A stretch of 64,000 nt of DNA from RFSX01 sp965248155. GTDB taxonomy: Bacteria > Bacteroidota > Bacteroidia > Chitinophagales > Saprospiraceae. Both the position numbers and the translations under genes were made by a program. Positions 48,093 to 56,545 of this stretch are shown one piece after another. The DNA is taken from assembly GCA_965248155.1 (NCBI GenBank), contig CBDFIO010000002.1, forward strand, positions 558,001 to 622,000, read 5' to 3'. The stretch's first letter is position 1. The number at the start of each line of letters is the position of its first letter. A model generated the notes under the pieces. That model was given only the letters and a program-made list of their open reading frames with translations, was not told the origin of the DNA and did not search any database.

Positions 48093-49126
48093 TAACGTGA
48101 GTTCGATGTAAGACTAGGCCAAAAGGAGCTGTTTGGTATCGACCAGATCCTTATAAATGGAGGGTTTAGATTCTTTAAACCCGTAGGCACAAAGTCCACC
48201 AAGTATATTGACGAAAAATCCGGCAAAGGAACGATGCCTTGTATGTTCGATCTGTGAAATATTTTTGAGTTGGTCAATAATGGTTTCAGAGATAGCAAGT
48301 TTTCGGAGCAGAAGAGCATCCTGTAGGGGTGTAATCATTTTGGATTTCATATTCCGTCTCAACTTAGTAATCAAATGAATACCTCTCAAGAAAAGAGTGT
48401 CAAAGATTTGCTTGTTGACAATATAGCCTTTATCACCGAACAACCGGCCATAGATCTTCTTCATAAACCGTTTACACTTCAATACGGCATTATCATGCAC
48501 ATTGCCCGGAGTGAGTTGAAAATCAATCACTTCGCCCCGGTCATTATGAACCAGATGAAGTTTGAAACCATAAAACCAACCCTTTGAAGTCTTGCCTCGT
48601 TTGGCCAGTCCAGCAAACACCTTGTGGGAATGAATCCTTCGATTGTGACAGACCCGGATACTGGTTGAATCAATAAAGGATATCCCACTACATTTACCCA
48701 TTCGGTACATCTTTACAAACAAGGCTAATGGTAGGACCGCTTTGGTTTGCAACTCCACCATCCGATTATAAGATACCAGATTGGGAAAATAGCCGCGCAT
48801 ATGTTGGCAGACATGATTCTGGTAAAAGTGCTTAAAGCAACGGTATCCACTCATATGAAAAAATACGATGATGCTCATCACCTCGCTCATGGATAACCTG
48901 CAGGTACGATTCCGTCGATTTTTCTTTCCCTCTAGGGTATGAGATTTTAAAAAGTAATCAAAATCGGTGAAAAAATCATCGAAAGCACAGAAAATTGCAA
49001 TAATTTGACTATCTTTCATAGTAGAGCTTTTTTGTTTTAATTAATTGATTATCAACTATTAAGATAAACAAAATTGCTCTTTCTTTTTATCCTATTTTTC
49101 CACTTCCTTACGTCGAACTCACGTTA
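48093..49126. mobile_element. IS982-family insertion sequence
   Basis: Terminal inverted repeats of 20 bases: left TAACGTGAGTTCGATGTAAG (48093-48112), right the reverse complement of the same with one mismatch (49107-49126). They enclose a single full-length transposase gene. The element is about 1,034 bp. I see no clean target duplication: the right flank begins TTTAATAAAT and the left flank ends TTTATAACT. Confidence 0.88.
48114..49019 (-). CDS. IS982-family transposase
   Basis: Intact 301-residue DDE transposase. Family motifs: FIDSTSIRVCHNRRIHSHKVF with the first catalytic Asp near residue 133, GWFYGFKLHLVHNDRGEV, PGNVHDN near residue 183, and GRLFGDKGYI with another Asp near 207. The N-terminal part (SMSEVMSIIVFFHMSGYRCFKHFY) is the usual helical domain. 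The gene nearly fills the element and has no frameshift, so it may be active. Confidence 0.9.
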   Translation of the reverse strand: MKDSQIIAIFCAFDDFFTDFDYFLKSHTLEGKKNRRNRTCRLSMSEVMSIIVFFHMSGYRCFKHFYQNHVCQHMRGYFPNLVSYNRMVELQTKAVLPLALFVKMYRMGKCSGISFIDSTSIRVCHNRRIHSHKVFAGLAKRGKTSKGWFYGFKLHLVHNDRGEVIDFQLTPGNVHDNAVLKCKRFMKKIYGRLFGDKGYIVNKQIFDTLFLRGIHLITKLRRNMKSKMITPLQDALLLRKLAISETIIDQLKNISQIEHTRHRSFAGFFVNILGGLCAYGFKESKPSIYKDLVDTKQLLLA

Positions 49127-49483
49127 TTTAATAAATGGGGTGTCAATAAAGGAGAAGCAGACAACCATATTTTTCCTTTCTTCACGTCTGGAATGTCTGA
49201 GGAAAGAAAATTGAGCATTTCAAAACAGCAAATTAAAAACATTAACAAGTGGATGAAAAGAATTGCTTTAGAATTAGAGTTTGATGTTATACCTACCTTT
49301 TATTATGCTAGGCATACCTATGCTACAATTTTAAGGAATAGTGGAGCAAGTATTGATTATATCTCTGAAGCATTAGGTCACAACAGTACTAAGACTACAC
49401 AGAACTATTTAGATAGCTTCGAAGAAACTAAAGTAAGGGAGTATAATTCAAGGTTGTTAGATACAAGCCAGCTAGACAAATAA
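49127..49483 (+). pseudogene. Tyrosine recombinase (integrase) C-terminal remnant
   Basis: The open frame runs from the IS982 right end (first ATG 49193) to 49483. It encodes the C-terminal catalytic core of a Bacteroidota integrase: HIFPFFTSGMSEEER, INKWMKRIALELEF, the Arg box YYARHTYATILRNSGAS, the LGHNSTKTTQNYL box with His, and the nucleophilic Tyr. The N-terminal arm- and core-binding domains and the first catalytic Arg are missing, and they do not appear on the far side of the insertion sequence. It is a dead fragment that marks the region as mobile DNA. Confidence 0.8.
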
Positions 49484-49489
49484 GAGCAA

Positions 49490-49807
49490 TCATTTAGGCA
49501 AATACGGATACTCATACATTGGATCTGTTAAGTAACTTTTATATCTCCAAAAACAAAGTGGATTCTTCTTAAAAGTCCTGTACAAAATTAGTGAGTCAAG
49601 CTTATCATTATCCTCTTTGTGCCTACTAAAAATCCTCTCCATATCCTTATGGTTTGTTCCTTTTGATGGAATGCAAGTGAAAGAAAATTCTTGGTTCAAT
49701 GTTTGAAAAGAATATTGCCTACTTATTCCATCTATAAATGGAATGTAATTGCTTACCACAAGCACAAGTAATATTAATATTGTAAATAATATGTTTTTTT
49801 TCTTCAC
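49490..49807 (-). CDS. Small membrane-anchored protein, 105 residues
   Basis: I do not recognise it. One N-terminal membrane helix (KKNILFTILILLVLVVSNYIPF) is followed by a soluble domain with two cysteines. It starts 12 bases downstream of the large LRAT-like lipoprotein gene on the same strand, so it is likely co-transcribed. The layout (large exported protein, then a small membrane protein) resembles effector-immunity pairs, but that is inference only. Confidence 0.55.
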   Translation of the reverse strand: MKKKNILFTILILLVLVVSNYIPFIDGISRQYSFQTLNQEFSFTCIPSKGTNHKDMERIFSRHKEDNDKLDSLILYRTFKKNPLCFWRYKSYLTDPMYEYPYLPK

Positions 49808-49818
49808 AGTAATTAGTT

Positions 49819-51855
49819 TTAATTGCAGCCAGAAATAGGAGCGGTTCCACCAAATTCACTTAAGGTTCCACAATTCAAAGTTCTTAAATCTTCTCCTAAA
49901 TATCCAGGATTACTTCCAGAACCTCCTGGGCAACCTCCTTGACTTGATGGAATCCCGCAATTCGAAGAATCATTTATAGACTCAATAGCGAAGTCCGTAC
50001 AGTTGTAATTGTCTAAATGATATGTTTCTGAACTTTGCTCTAAAAACTCTTTAATTTGTTGATTAAATTCATTGCAAGTCAATTCAAATTTTACGCTCAC
50101 ATCAAAAGTTCTCTCACCGTCATCCCTTATTTCAGGCGTTGATACTCTATTAAAAGTTGGAGTAATGTTAGATTCAGTTGGGTAAAAACCAAGCACTAAG
50201 TTTTTATCCTCTCCGCCAATTTCGAAATTTAAAGAAACGAAAGTATGACCTACCACACGCCCAATGTGGACTTCTCTATTAAAAGGAACTGGTTGGTCAG
50301 CATAAATTGTTACAGAAAGATTTCCAGAATAAGATGAACAGTCTAAATAATTTCCATTAGAATCGGGTTCTCCAAAGCAATCTGTTAATTCTGAAGCTAA
50401 ATCAATAACTTTTGATGGGTCAGATGCAATTGTAAATTCTAAAATGAAATCTAGATATTCTTCAAAATCATTATCACTTGCTCCACATATATTTATGCTA
50501 TTAATAAAAAGTACGTCTTCAAGATGATGATCTGTGAATTGAACATTATACTCATCTTGGTAATTACTTATTCTATTCAGACATTCAAGTGCATCAATTT
50601 GGCAATTTACATCATTAGAGCAATTGTCTTTGATAAGGTCAAACAAATCTTCATTTGTTATATCAAAATCGTTATTTTCATTTATTGCACAAAGCAAATT
50701 ACCATCTGAAGGTTCAATATCCCTAGAACTATCATAATATGTAGAAATCAAATCAGATAAACAGCTGTTAGATGGGTTAATGTTATTTAAAATTCTGATG
50801 TATCCATCAACATTTAGTTCGTCAGGAGATGAAGAAAAATGACTTGGTTTGACACAGTATAACAAATTGTTTTCATCTAAAGATAAACATTGATATAACT
50901 CTTGATGGAATTGCTCTATACATATAAATAAATCATTTTCTGCAATTAAATCATCTAACATGTTCAAAACTAATTGACCCTCACCATTAAAAAATGTGCC
51001 ATCAAAAATTGAATTTATTGATGCGTTTAATCCACCACCTCCACCAACAGCATTTAAATAGTTAATCCCTTGACCAGTGTTATAGTATGGAAAATGACCA
51101 GTCCCAAAAAAACCAGACCAACCACCGGAACCACCTCCACTAGATGAGCTTCCTGTAATTGAGTTCCATAGTGAAGAAAAGAATTTTCCAATTCTTCTCC
51201 ATGTTTTACCTTTAGATGCATCCCAGCATCCATCAGGCATATTTAAAAACCAAAATATCACCTCATTCCTATATGATAAAGATGTTGAATCGAGACAAAC
51301 ATCATACAAGTCATTTATTGGAAATGATATTTCATCTTCGATTACACCATTGTTAATGTTGAACCCTCTTGTTGTGCAATCACAGAAATTAACACTTGCA
51401 ATTGCCCCGGTAAATGTACAGTTCGCTAGTGTATCTAATCTTTGTGATGTGGTTAAAGGTGATTGATATAAGACTAATTCAACAGGTGTAGTACACCCTT
51501 GATTTGGGAAAAATACTAATTGCGCTCCTGTACCATCAATTATCTCATTATCTAAAATTCTTACAGGAACAGTTAAAATTGTTAAATTATCGGCCGTGTT
51601 TAATTCATCTGAAAGTGACCAAATTGGTTCAAATGAAAGGCAATAATCTTCAGAGCTTGGTAAAATAAAAGAATTGTATGTCTCATTAATTTGGCCTTGG
51701 TTGGAGTAGAATATATTTTTTGCCCAATCTATAGACATTGGAGTGTTAATATTAGATTGATTTAAGTCTTGTTCTAAGTAATTATCCTCATTTTGACATG
51801 AGATAACTAATAATACTAGAAGAAACAATATAAGTCTGTCTGCAATGATTTTCAT
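49819..51855 (-). CDS. Large lipoprotein with papain/LRAT-like C-terminal domain
   Basis: 678 residues with a lipobox at Cys20 (LLVISC). The N-terminal 220 residues are Cys-rich and unknown. Residues about 235-285 are a Gly/Ser-rich linker, and the middle (290-510) is helical with many Asp and Cys. The last 140 residues show a circularly permuted papain-like (LRAT/NlpC-P60 type) pattern: His537 in VGHTFVSLNF, GFYP, DDGERTFDVSV, then Cys619 in YNCTDFA, and the PGGSGSNPGYLGEDLR ending. I have seen this ending in other Bacteroidota exported proteins. A hydrolase or transferase acting outside the cell is the likely role; the target is unknown. Confidence 0.65.
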   Translation of the reverse strand: MKIIADRLILFLLVLLVISCQNEDNYLEQDLNQSNINTPMSIDWAKNIFYSNQGQINETYNSFILPSSEDYCLSFEPIWSLSDELNTADNLTILTVPVRILDNEIIDGTGAQLVFFPNQGCTTPVELVLYQSPLTTSQRLDTLANCTFTGAIASVNFCDCTTRGFNINNGVIEDEISFPINDLYDVCLDSTSLSYRNEVIFWFLNMPDGCWDASKGKTWRRIGKFFSSLWNSITGSSSSGGGSGGWSGFFGTGHFPYYNTGQGINYLNAVGGGGGLNASINSIFDGTFFNGEGQLVLNMLDDLIAENDLFICIEQFHQELYQCLSLDENNLLYCVKPSHFSSSPDELNVDGYIRILNNINPSNSCLSDLISTYYDSSRDIEPSDGNLLCAINENNDFDITNEDLFDLIKDNCSNDVNCQIDALECLNRISNYQDEYNVQFTDHHLEDVLFINSINICGASDNDFEEYLDFILEFTIASDPSKVIDLASELTDCFGEPDSNGNYLDCSSYSGNLSVTIYADQPVPFNREVHIGRVVGHTFVSLNFEIGGEDKNLVLGFYPTESNITPTFNRVSTPEIRDDGERTFDVSVKFELTCNEFNQQIKEFLEQSSETYHLDNYNCTDFAIESINDSSNCGIPSSQGGCPGGSGSNPGYLGEDLRTLNCGTLSEFGGTAPISGCN

Positions 51856-52123
51856 AATACTAAATTTTAATAATGATTGAAGTTGTATTTAGTAATGCTA
51901 CTAATTTATAACGTAATCCTCATGCAAGATTGTACAAGCAATGGTATTTTTTTAAATTTCAATTAACTAATGCAAGTTTTTATTTATGCAAATAGAAGAA
52001 ATTTCACACCCAAATAATTGACCAACATCTTGATTTTGTTGCTCTCCATTTGAACTAAAGTTGTAACCTTGCGTAAAATTAAGACAGTTTAAAAATGAAC
52101 AAATTTTATAAATTTAAGCTGTT

Positions 52124-52552
52124 ATGAAACAAAGTAAATTTACAGAGGGCCAAATAATAAAGGCTCTAAAGGAAAACGAATCTGGAAGATCGGTAGAAGA
52201 CCTCAGCAGAGAGTTAGGCATCAATAAGGGTACATTTTACAATTGGCGTAAGAAATATGCAGGAATGGAAGTAAGCCATTTGCGACGTCTAAAGGAATTA
52301 GAGGATGAAAACAGGAAACTCAAACGGATGTTTGCAGATGTATCACTGGACTTGCAAATGGCAAAAGATGTTCTTGGAAAAAAGTGGTAGAGTCTTCCGT
52401 CAAAAGAGAAGTTGTAATCTATTTGAAGGGTACCTATAAAGTTGGAATAAAGCGGCTATGTTCACTAATAGGATGGAGTCGATCAACATGGTATTATGAG
52501 AGTAAAGTAGACGATAGTGCAATAGTAGCGAAGTATTGTAGGTCTTCAAACC
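52124..52552 (+). pseudogene. IS3-family transposase remnant (orfA plus start of orfB)
   Basis: orfA (52124-52390, 88 residues) is complete: an HTH (KFTEGQIIKALKENESG, LGINKGTFYNWRKKYAGM) and a leucine-zipper-like end. orfB starts at 52384 with the typical SSVKREVVIYLK and LIGWSRSTWYYE, but stops after about 55 codons, exactly where a second IS3 element begins. The catalytic DDE part is not found beyond that element, so the older copy lost its distal half as well. Confidence 0.8.
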
Positions 52553-52576
52553 AAAGTGGACAATAAGTGAATAAAA

Positions 52577-53560
52577 TTAAGTTACACTTTTAAAAGTTAA
52601 ATTGAAATATTTTTGTCTGCGTTTTTTAAATGTTTTGTGTTTACATAATTTTCTTCTCTTCAGTTTTTCTTCTTTTAATCCATAATAAACATCTGCTGGT
52701 ATCAAGTTTTGTAAAGATTCATGATATCTGTGATGGTTATAATATTTTACAAATTGTGAAAGACGAAAACTCAATTCACCTGGGCTGTAATAATGATCCA
52801 GTTTAATTACATTTTTCATCGTTCTGTGATACCTTTCAATCTTGCCTTGCGTTTGAGGATGACCAGGTCTTCCTCTCACATGTTTAATTTTGTAATCATC
52901 CAAATAAGAGCTCAACTCTTGACTTAAATAACAAGATCCATTATCAGATAATAACTTAGGCGGTTTATTCAAATTTACATTTGGATGGTTTAATGCCTGA
53001 TTCAAAGTATTTTTTACATCAAGGGTTTTCATCGTTGAGCACAACTCCCAACTTATAATGTACCTAGAATAATCATCTAATATAGTCGATAGGTAATACC
53101 ATCCCCAGCCAATGATTTTGAAATAAGTAAAATCAGTTTGCCACATTTGATTGACAGTTGTTGTTTTGTCTTTAAATTCATCTGCGGCAGATATCAGATC
53201 ATAATGAGGAGGGTTTATCAGTCCAGCAGATTTCAATATTCTGTAAACCCTGCTTTCGCTTATAAAGTATTGATTCTCATCAGTATACCTGCAAGCCAAT
53301 TCTCTACAAGAAAGCTCTGAAACTTCCAGTGCCAGATTCAATATATTAGACCTGATCCGATCAGGAATCTTGTTCCAATAGTGCTTCCTTGTACTTTTCT
53401 TTTCCTCTAATCCTACAATTCCATTTTCCCGATATTTCGTATACCAGTTGTAAAAGGTTGATTTGTGAATACCAATTTCCTTGAGAGTTCTTCTAACACT
53501 CCATTCGGATTGCTCAACCAGCCTAATCAGTTCCATCTTTTCTTTTGCTGTAAATCGCAT
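52577..53560 (-). CDS. IS3-family transposase, orfB (DDE domain)
   Basis: 327 residues. An N-terminal helix-turn-helix (RFTAKEKMELIRLVEQSEWS, IHKSTFYNWYTKY) is followed by the integrase core with all three acidic residues: QTDFTYF near residue 140, LLSDNGSCY near 206, and QGKIERYHRTMKN near 242. An independent ATG exists at 53560. The frame also stays open upstream, so a fused orfAB product by -1 frameshift is possible. Confidence 0.9.
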   Translation of the reverse strand: MRFTAKEKMELIRLVEQSEWSVRRTLKEIGIHKSTFYNWYTKYRENGIVGLEEKKSTRKHYWNKIPDRIRSNILNLALEVSELSCRELACRYTDENQYFISESRVYRILKSAGLINPPHYDLISAADEFKDKTTTVNQMWQTDFTYFKIIGWGWYYLSTILDDYSRYIISWELCSTMKTLDVKNTLNQALNHPNVNLNKPPKLLSDNGSCYLSQELSSYLDDYKIKHVRGRPGHPQTQGKIERYHRTMKNVIKLDHYYSPGELSFRLSQFVKYYNHHRYHESLQNLIPADVYYGLKEEKLKRRKLCKHKTFKKRRQKYFNLTFKSVT

Positions 53561-53574
53561 ATACTTCTTGAATT

Positions 53575-53925
53575 TTATTTTACTCCATTCAAGCTTTTTT
53601 TAAGCACACGATTTTTTAGAGTAAGTTCTGCTACTACCTCTTTAAGGTCTTGATTTTCTGTCTTTAGATGTTGAACTTCTGAAGTATTGGCTTCACGTTC
53701 TGTGTCTCCCTTTAAACGTTTCTTCCCTGCTTCCATGAAATCTTTACTCCACTTATAATATAGTGGTTGTGAAATCTCTTCTCTTCTACAAAGAGAAGCA
53801 ACACTTTGTTCTCCTCTTAATCCTTCAATGACAATTCTAATCTTTTCTTCTGTAGAAAATTTACGTCTTGTCCTTCTTTTTACATCTCGGACATAAGATT
53901 CTGCTGATTTGTTTTTCTTGGTCAT
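53575..53925 (-). CDS. IS3-family transposase, orfA
   Basis: 116 residues with a DNA-binding HTH (RRKFSTEEKIRIVIEGLRGE, EEISQPLYYKWSKDF) and a leucine-zipper coiled coil (residues about 80-110). Near its end, a run of seven A's followed by G (minus strand, 53601-53594) is in a position where a -1 shift reads on through LEWSKIKFKKY into orfB. This is the usual way IS3 elements make the full transposase. Confidence 0.88.
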   Translation of the reverse strand: MTKKNKSAESYVRDVKRRTRRKFSTEEKIRIVIEGLRGEQSVASLCRREEISQPLYYKWSKDFMEAGKKRLKGDTEREANTSEVQHLKTENQDLKEVVAELTLKNRVLKKSLNGVK

Positions 53926-54014
53926 AATAAAGTGAATTTAATAGTTATGTATAACTTTTAATATTTCACTTAATGGTCCACTTTTATTTGACGATTTACA
54001 TGTGTTCTAAAAAT

Positions 54015-54160
54015 GTATACTTAACACTGCTCTTTAAGACTTCAAACGAGATTGCCTTCGGCGATCTCCTTGGCGCCCAAGGTCAAAATAAAAGTCAATT
54101 CGTTTCACTCTTTGTTGCCTTTTATACTTGATCTGTTTATAAGTAAACTTAACACTGTTC
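54015..54160. repeat. Direct repeat with two hairpins near the ssrA 3' side
   Basis: GTATACTTAACACTGCTC (54015-54032) and GTAAACTTAACACTGTTC (54143-54160) are near-identical 18-base direct repeats. Between them are a nine-base stem, GAGATTGCC with GGCGATCTC (54048-54068), and CCTTGG-CGC-CCAAGG (54068-54082). Nothing coding is seen. It may be an intergenic repeat element. Confidence 0.55.
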
Positions 54161-54164
54161 AAGT

Positions 54165-54198
54165 AAAAAAGTCAACGCTCTACGAGCATTGACTTTTT
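54165..54198 (-). terminator. ssrA terminator
   Basis: On the minus strand, AAAAAGTCAATGCTC pairs with GAGCGTTGACTTTTT (54184-54198 with 54166-54180, one wobble) around a three-base loop, ending in a T-run. It lies seven bases after the encoded CCA of the tmRNA. Confidence 0.85.
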
Positions 54199-54204
54199 AT
54201 TCTC

Positions 54205-54599
54205 TGGTGGAGCTGCCGAGATTCGAACTCGGGTCCAGACAAAGCATCAATAGGCCTTCTACATGTTTAGCTTGTTCTTGGATTTTCGACTTCGAGCAGG
54301 TGTACAAGCAACCAACTGTCAGCTTATCTTCTTAAGATTCGGATTGTAATCGAAGATTTACGCTCCTAGTCTGAGTGCCAGCGCGAAGCATAGCGGATTG
54401 ATACACTGGTTGAAAGACTATCAGACATCCTCTTTCAAGTGCATTTAGTCTGGCTAATTCTAAATTAGGCAGCTAAAGCGAAGTTTCTTTCGCCAATTAA
54501 TGTTCGATCATCATTTGGACGGAGTGAATGATCACTACTCCGACATGCTTACTTATCAATATTCTTTCCTGTCAATACCGTTCAGCCCCTGATTATTGA
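54205..54599 (-). ncRNA. ssrA: Transfer-messenger RNA
   Basis: One-piece tmRNA of 395 bases that rescues stalled ribosomes with SmpB. The 5' end GGGGCTG (minus strand, from 54599) pairs with the 3' CAGCTCC followed by an encoded ACCA. The T arm GGGTCC...GGTTCGAATCTCGG is tRNA-Ala-like. The tag frame is on the minus strand at 54494-54465: GGC GAA AGA AAC TTC GCT TTA GCT GCC TAA, peptide GERNFALAA. The glycine resume codon and LAA ending are usual for Bacteroidota. Several pseudoknot stems are suggested by repeats such as TGATCATTC. The accessory region lies directly on its 3' side. Confidence 0.95.
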
Positions 54600-54682
54600 T
54601 ATACTGCTCTTTAGCAGGATTAATAATAACCAATACTAATCAAATAATGTTCCCTTAAGGTGAAGATTTATAAAAACTAAGA

Positions 54683-55375
54683 TTAATTCAAGTAATATTC
54701 AAAAGTGCTGACAACCCTGATAATCTTTTGATCATAGAATTCTTCATTATCCTGAGTCTTGTTCCCAGGTAGGATCTGAAAAACACCTTGATTGGCGCGT
54801 CTGATATTTCCTACTTGCGCACCGGAATTTTGAGCAAATTCCTGAGCTGCATCTTTTGCAGCATGAGTAGCTTCCGCAAGCATTTCTTTTTTTATATCCT
54901 TAAATTTTGTAAAATAATATTTGGGACCGGATGCCCATTTATCCGATTGTATGAGGATGCCCTTCGCCAATAAATCGCCAATAGATTTCGAAGCATTTTT
55001 TACTTTATTTATATCCTCAGTCAAAACACTAATCTTGATCTCTGCATTTAATCTGGTAAGGGCACCTTGATAATTATTTTGATAGATATTTATGCTTTCT
55101 ACCTTAATTTCAGATTCACCGAATCCGGAGTTGGACAAAAAAGTCGTTATTTCATTTTGGGTCCATGAAACTTTATTCTGGATATCGCTTATCGTATTAG
55201 CACCATATTGGGCGTTGATGGACCACCAAGCTTGATCAGCCACAACTTCTCTTTCAGATAATCCTTTTACAGTCACAAAGTTCTGTTGCTTTTTGATGTT
55301 CATCATTCCAATGGCAATAATGATACTGGAAACAAACATTCCAACTGCAATTGTTATAGCGGATTTTGTGGGCAT
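54683..55375 (-). CDS. SIMPL domain-containing protein
   Basis: Exported or membrane-anchored protein of 230 residues (DUF541/SIMPL family). An N-terminal membrane helix (ITIAVGMFVSSIIIAIGM) is followed by VKGLSEREVVADQAWWSINAQ, an inner segment starting IKVESINIYQNNYQG, and the C-terminal ATHAAKDAAQEFAQNSG helix typical of the family. The function is unknown; relatives include periplasmic stress-related proteins. It lies 5 bases after purC on the same strand and is probably co-transcribed. Confidence 0.85.
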   Translation of the reverse strand: MPTKSAITIAVGMFVSSIIIAIGMMNIKKQQNFVTVKGLSEREVVADQAWWSINAQYGANTISDIQNKVSWTQNEITTFLSNSGFGESEIKVESINIYQNNYQGALTRLNAEIKISVLTEDINKVKNASKSIGDLLAKGILIQSDKWASGPKYYFTKFKDIKKEMLAEATHAAKDAAQEFAQNSGAQVGNIRRANQGVFQILPGNKTQDNEEFYDQKIIRVVSTFEYYLN

Positions 55376-55380
55376 TCTTC

Positions 55381-56322
55381 TTACTTGATAAGATAATTCA
55401 GAATATTATTTTCAATTCTTTCTTCAATACCATCATAATTGTCTTTGATAAATTTTTTCGCGGTAATCTTTTCATATAATTCAATATAACGATCGGTAAT
55501 TTGCATAACAAAGTTGTCTGGCATCTCTGGCATTTGTTGCCCCTCTTTTCCTTGAAATCCGTTATCCATCAGCCATTCTCTGACAAATTCTTTCGATAAC
55601 TGCTTTTGTTTCACCCCTTGTCTTTGTCTTTCTTCATATCCTTCAAGAATAAAATAACGCGAACTATCAGGTGTATGAACTTCATCAATGAGAATTATTT
55701 CTCCTTCGCATTTTCCAAATTCATACTTCGTATCTACTAGAATAAGTCCATTTCTATTGGCCATTTTACTGCCTAAATAAAAGAGATCATAAGTATAACG
55801 ACTTAGTTTATTCCAATCTTCTTCACTTACTATACCCTGGGCCAATATCTCTTCTTTACTGATGTCTTCATCGTGTCCTTCTTCAGCTTTGGTTGCTGGA
55901 GTTATGGTAGGATTGGGGAATTTATCACCTTCTTTCATTCCATCGGGCATAATGACACCACATAATTTGCGTTTGCCTGTCTTATATTCCCGCCATGCAT
56001 GACCGACAAGATAGGCACGAACAACCATTTCAAGCATTATAGGCTCTGCCCTTTTACCAATGCTAACATTCGGATCCGGGCTATCTACAAACCAATTTGG
56101 AACAATTTCCTGGGTGGCTTTCAAAAAGTGAAGTGCAATTTGATTAAGGATTTGGCCTTTATAAGGAATTGCACGTGGAAGTACATGGTCGAATGCCGAT
56201 ATTCTATCAGATGCTACTATGATAAGTTTGTCATCAAAATAATAAACATCACGAACTTTTCCTTTGTAAAATGAATTCTGGTTAGGGAACTTATAGGAAG
56301 TCGCTTTCAAGCCTTCAATCAT
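55381..56322 (-). CDS. purC: Phosphoribosylaminoimidazole-succinocarboxamide synthase
   Basis: SAICAR synthase of purine biosynthesis; it joins aspartate to CAIR with ATP. At 313 residues it is the longer form. Motifs: GKVRDVYYFDDKLIIVASDRISAFDHVL at the N-terminus, LEMVVRAYLVGHAWREY near residue 97, VDTKYEFG near 200 and DEVHTPDSSRYF near 218. No other purine genes are adjacent. It heads the purC-SIMPL unit. Confidence 0.95.
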   Translation of the reverse strand: MIEGLKATSYKFPNQNSFYKGKVRDVYYFDDKLIIVASDRISAFDHVLPRAIPYKGQILNQIALHFLKATQEIVPNWFVDSPDPNVSIGKRAEPIMLEMVVRAYLVGHAWREYKTGKRKLCGVIMPDGMKEGDKFPNPTITPATKAEEGHDEDISKEEILAQGIVSEEDWNKLSRYTYDLFYLGSKMANRNGLILVDTKYEFGKCEGEIILIDEVHTPDSSRYFILEGYEERQRQGVKQKQLSKEFVREWLMDNGFQGKEGQQMPEMPDNFVMQITDRYIELYEKITAKKFIKDNYDGIEERIENNILNYLIK

Positions 56323-56393
56323 ACCAAATTATATCTTTAGTAAAAGATGACAATTTAGCATTTATATGATCAAAAAATTGATTTTGAATACAT

Positions 56394-56426
56394 AAAAAAA
56401 TCCCCTGAAAACTGATTTCAGAGGAT
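56394..56426 (-). terminator. Intrinsic terminator of the 23-codon gene
   Basis: On the minus strand, TCCTCTGAAA (56425-56416) pairs with TTTCAGGGGA (56410-56401, one wobble) around a five-base loop, followed by seven T's (56400-56394). It lies 27 bases after the small gene's stop and points the same way. Confidence 0.8.
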
Positions 56427-56452
56427 CTTATTTAAGTTAATAGCTAACTTTT

Positions 56453-56524
56453 TTACATATACCTTGTAATCGGAATTGAAGGTGCCGCTACAAAGTATTT
56501 TCTCGCAAATTTTCTTTTAAACAT
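56453..56524 (-). CDS. Isolated 23-residue basic peptide gene
   Basis: ATG to TAA of 24 codons. The peptide begins MFKRKFARKYFVAAP and ends IPITRYM: a cationic N-terminus (six K/R in the first nine residues after Met) and an aromatic/hydrophobic rest. No family is known to me. It has its own consensus promoter upstream and an intrinsic terminator downstream, giving a predicted transcript of about 145 bases with little else in it. It could be a translated small protein, or the RNA itself may be functional with the frame incidental. The frame fits the transcript unusually well. Confidence 0.55.
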   Translation of the reverse strand: MFKRKFARKYFVAAPSIPITRYM

Positions 56525-56545
56525 ATTAAACCAATTTTATAGATA

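Larger units (their letters stand above)
52553..53984. mobile_element. IS3-family insertion sequence inserted in an older IS3
   Basis: Imperfect terminal inverted repeats, AAAGTGGACAATAAGTGAA on the left (52553-52571) and the reverse complement of AAAGTGGACCATTAAGTGAA on the right (53965-53984). They enclose orfA and orfB on the minus strand. The length is about 1,430 bp. No clear target duplication is visible. Both genes are intact and joined by a possible frameshift site. Confidence 0.83.

Noticed and set aside
48082..49135. Target-site duplication around the IS982 element
   Set aside because: Flanks are AT-rich and only loosely alike (TATTTATA versus TATTTAATA), not a clean direct repeat next to the inverted repeats.
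54165..54240. Attachment-site copy of the ssrA 3' end
   Set aside because: I looked for a repeat of the T-arm/acceptor sequence at the far side of the island and saw none by eye; a computed repeat search could still find one.
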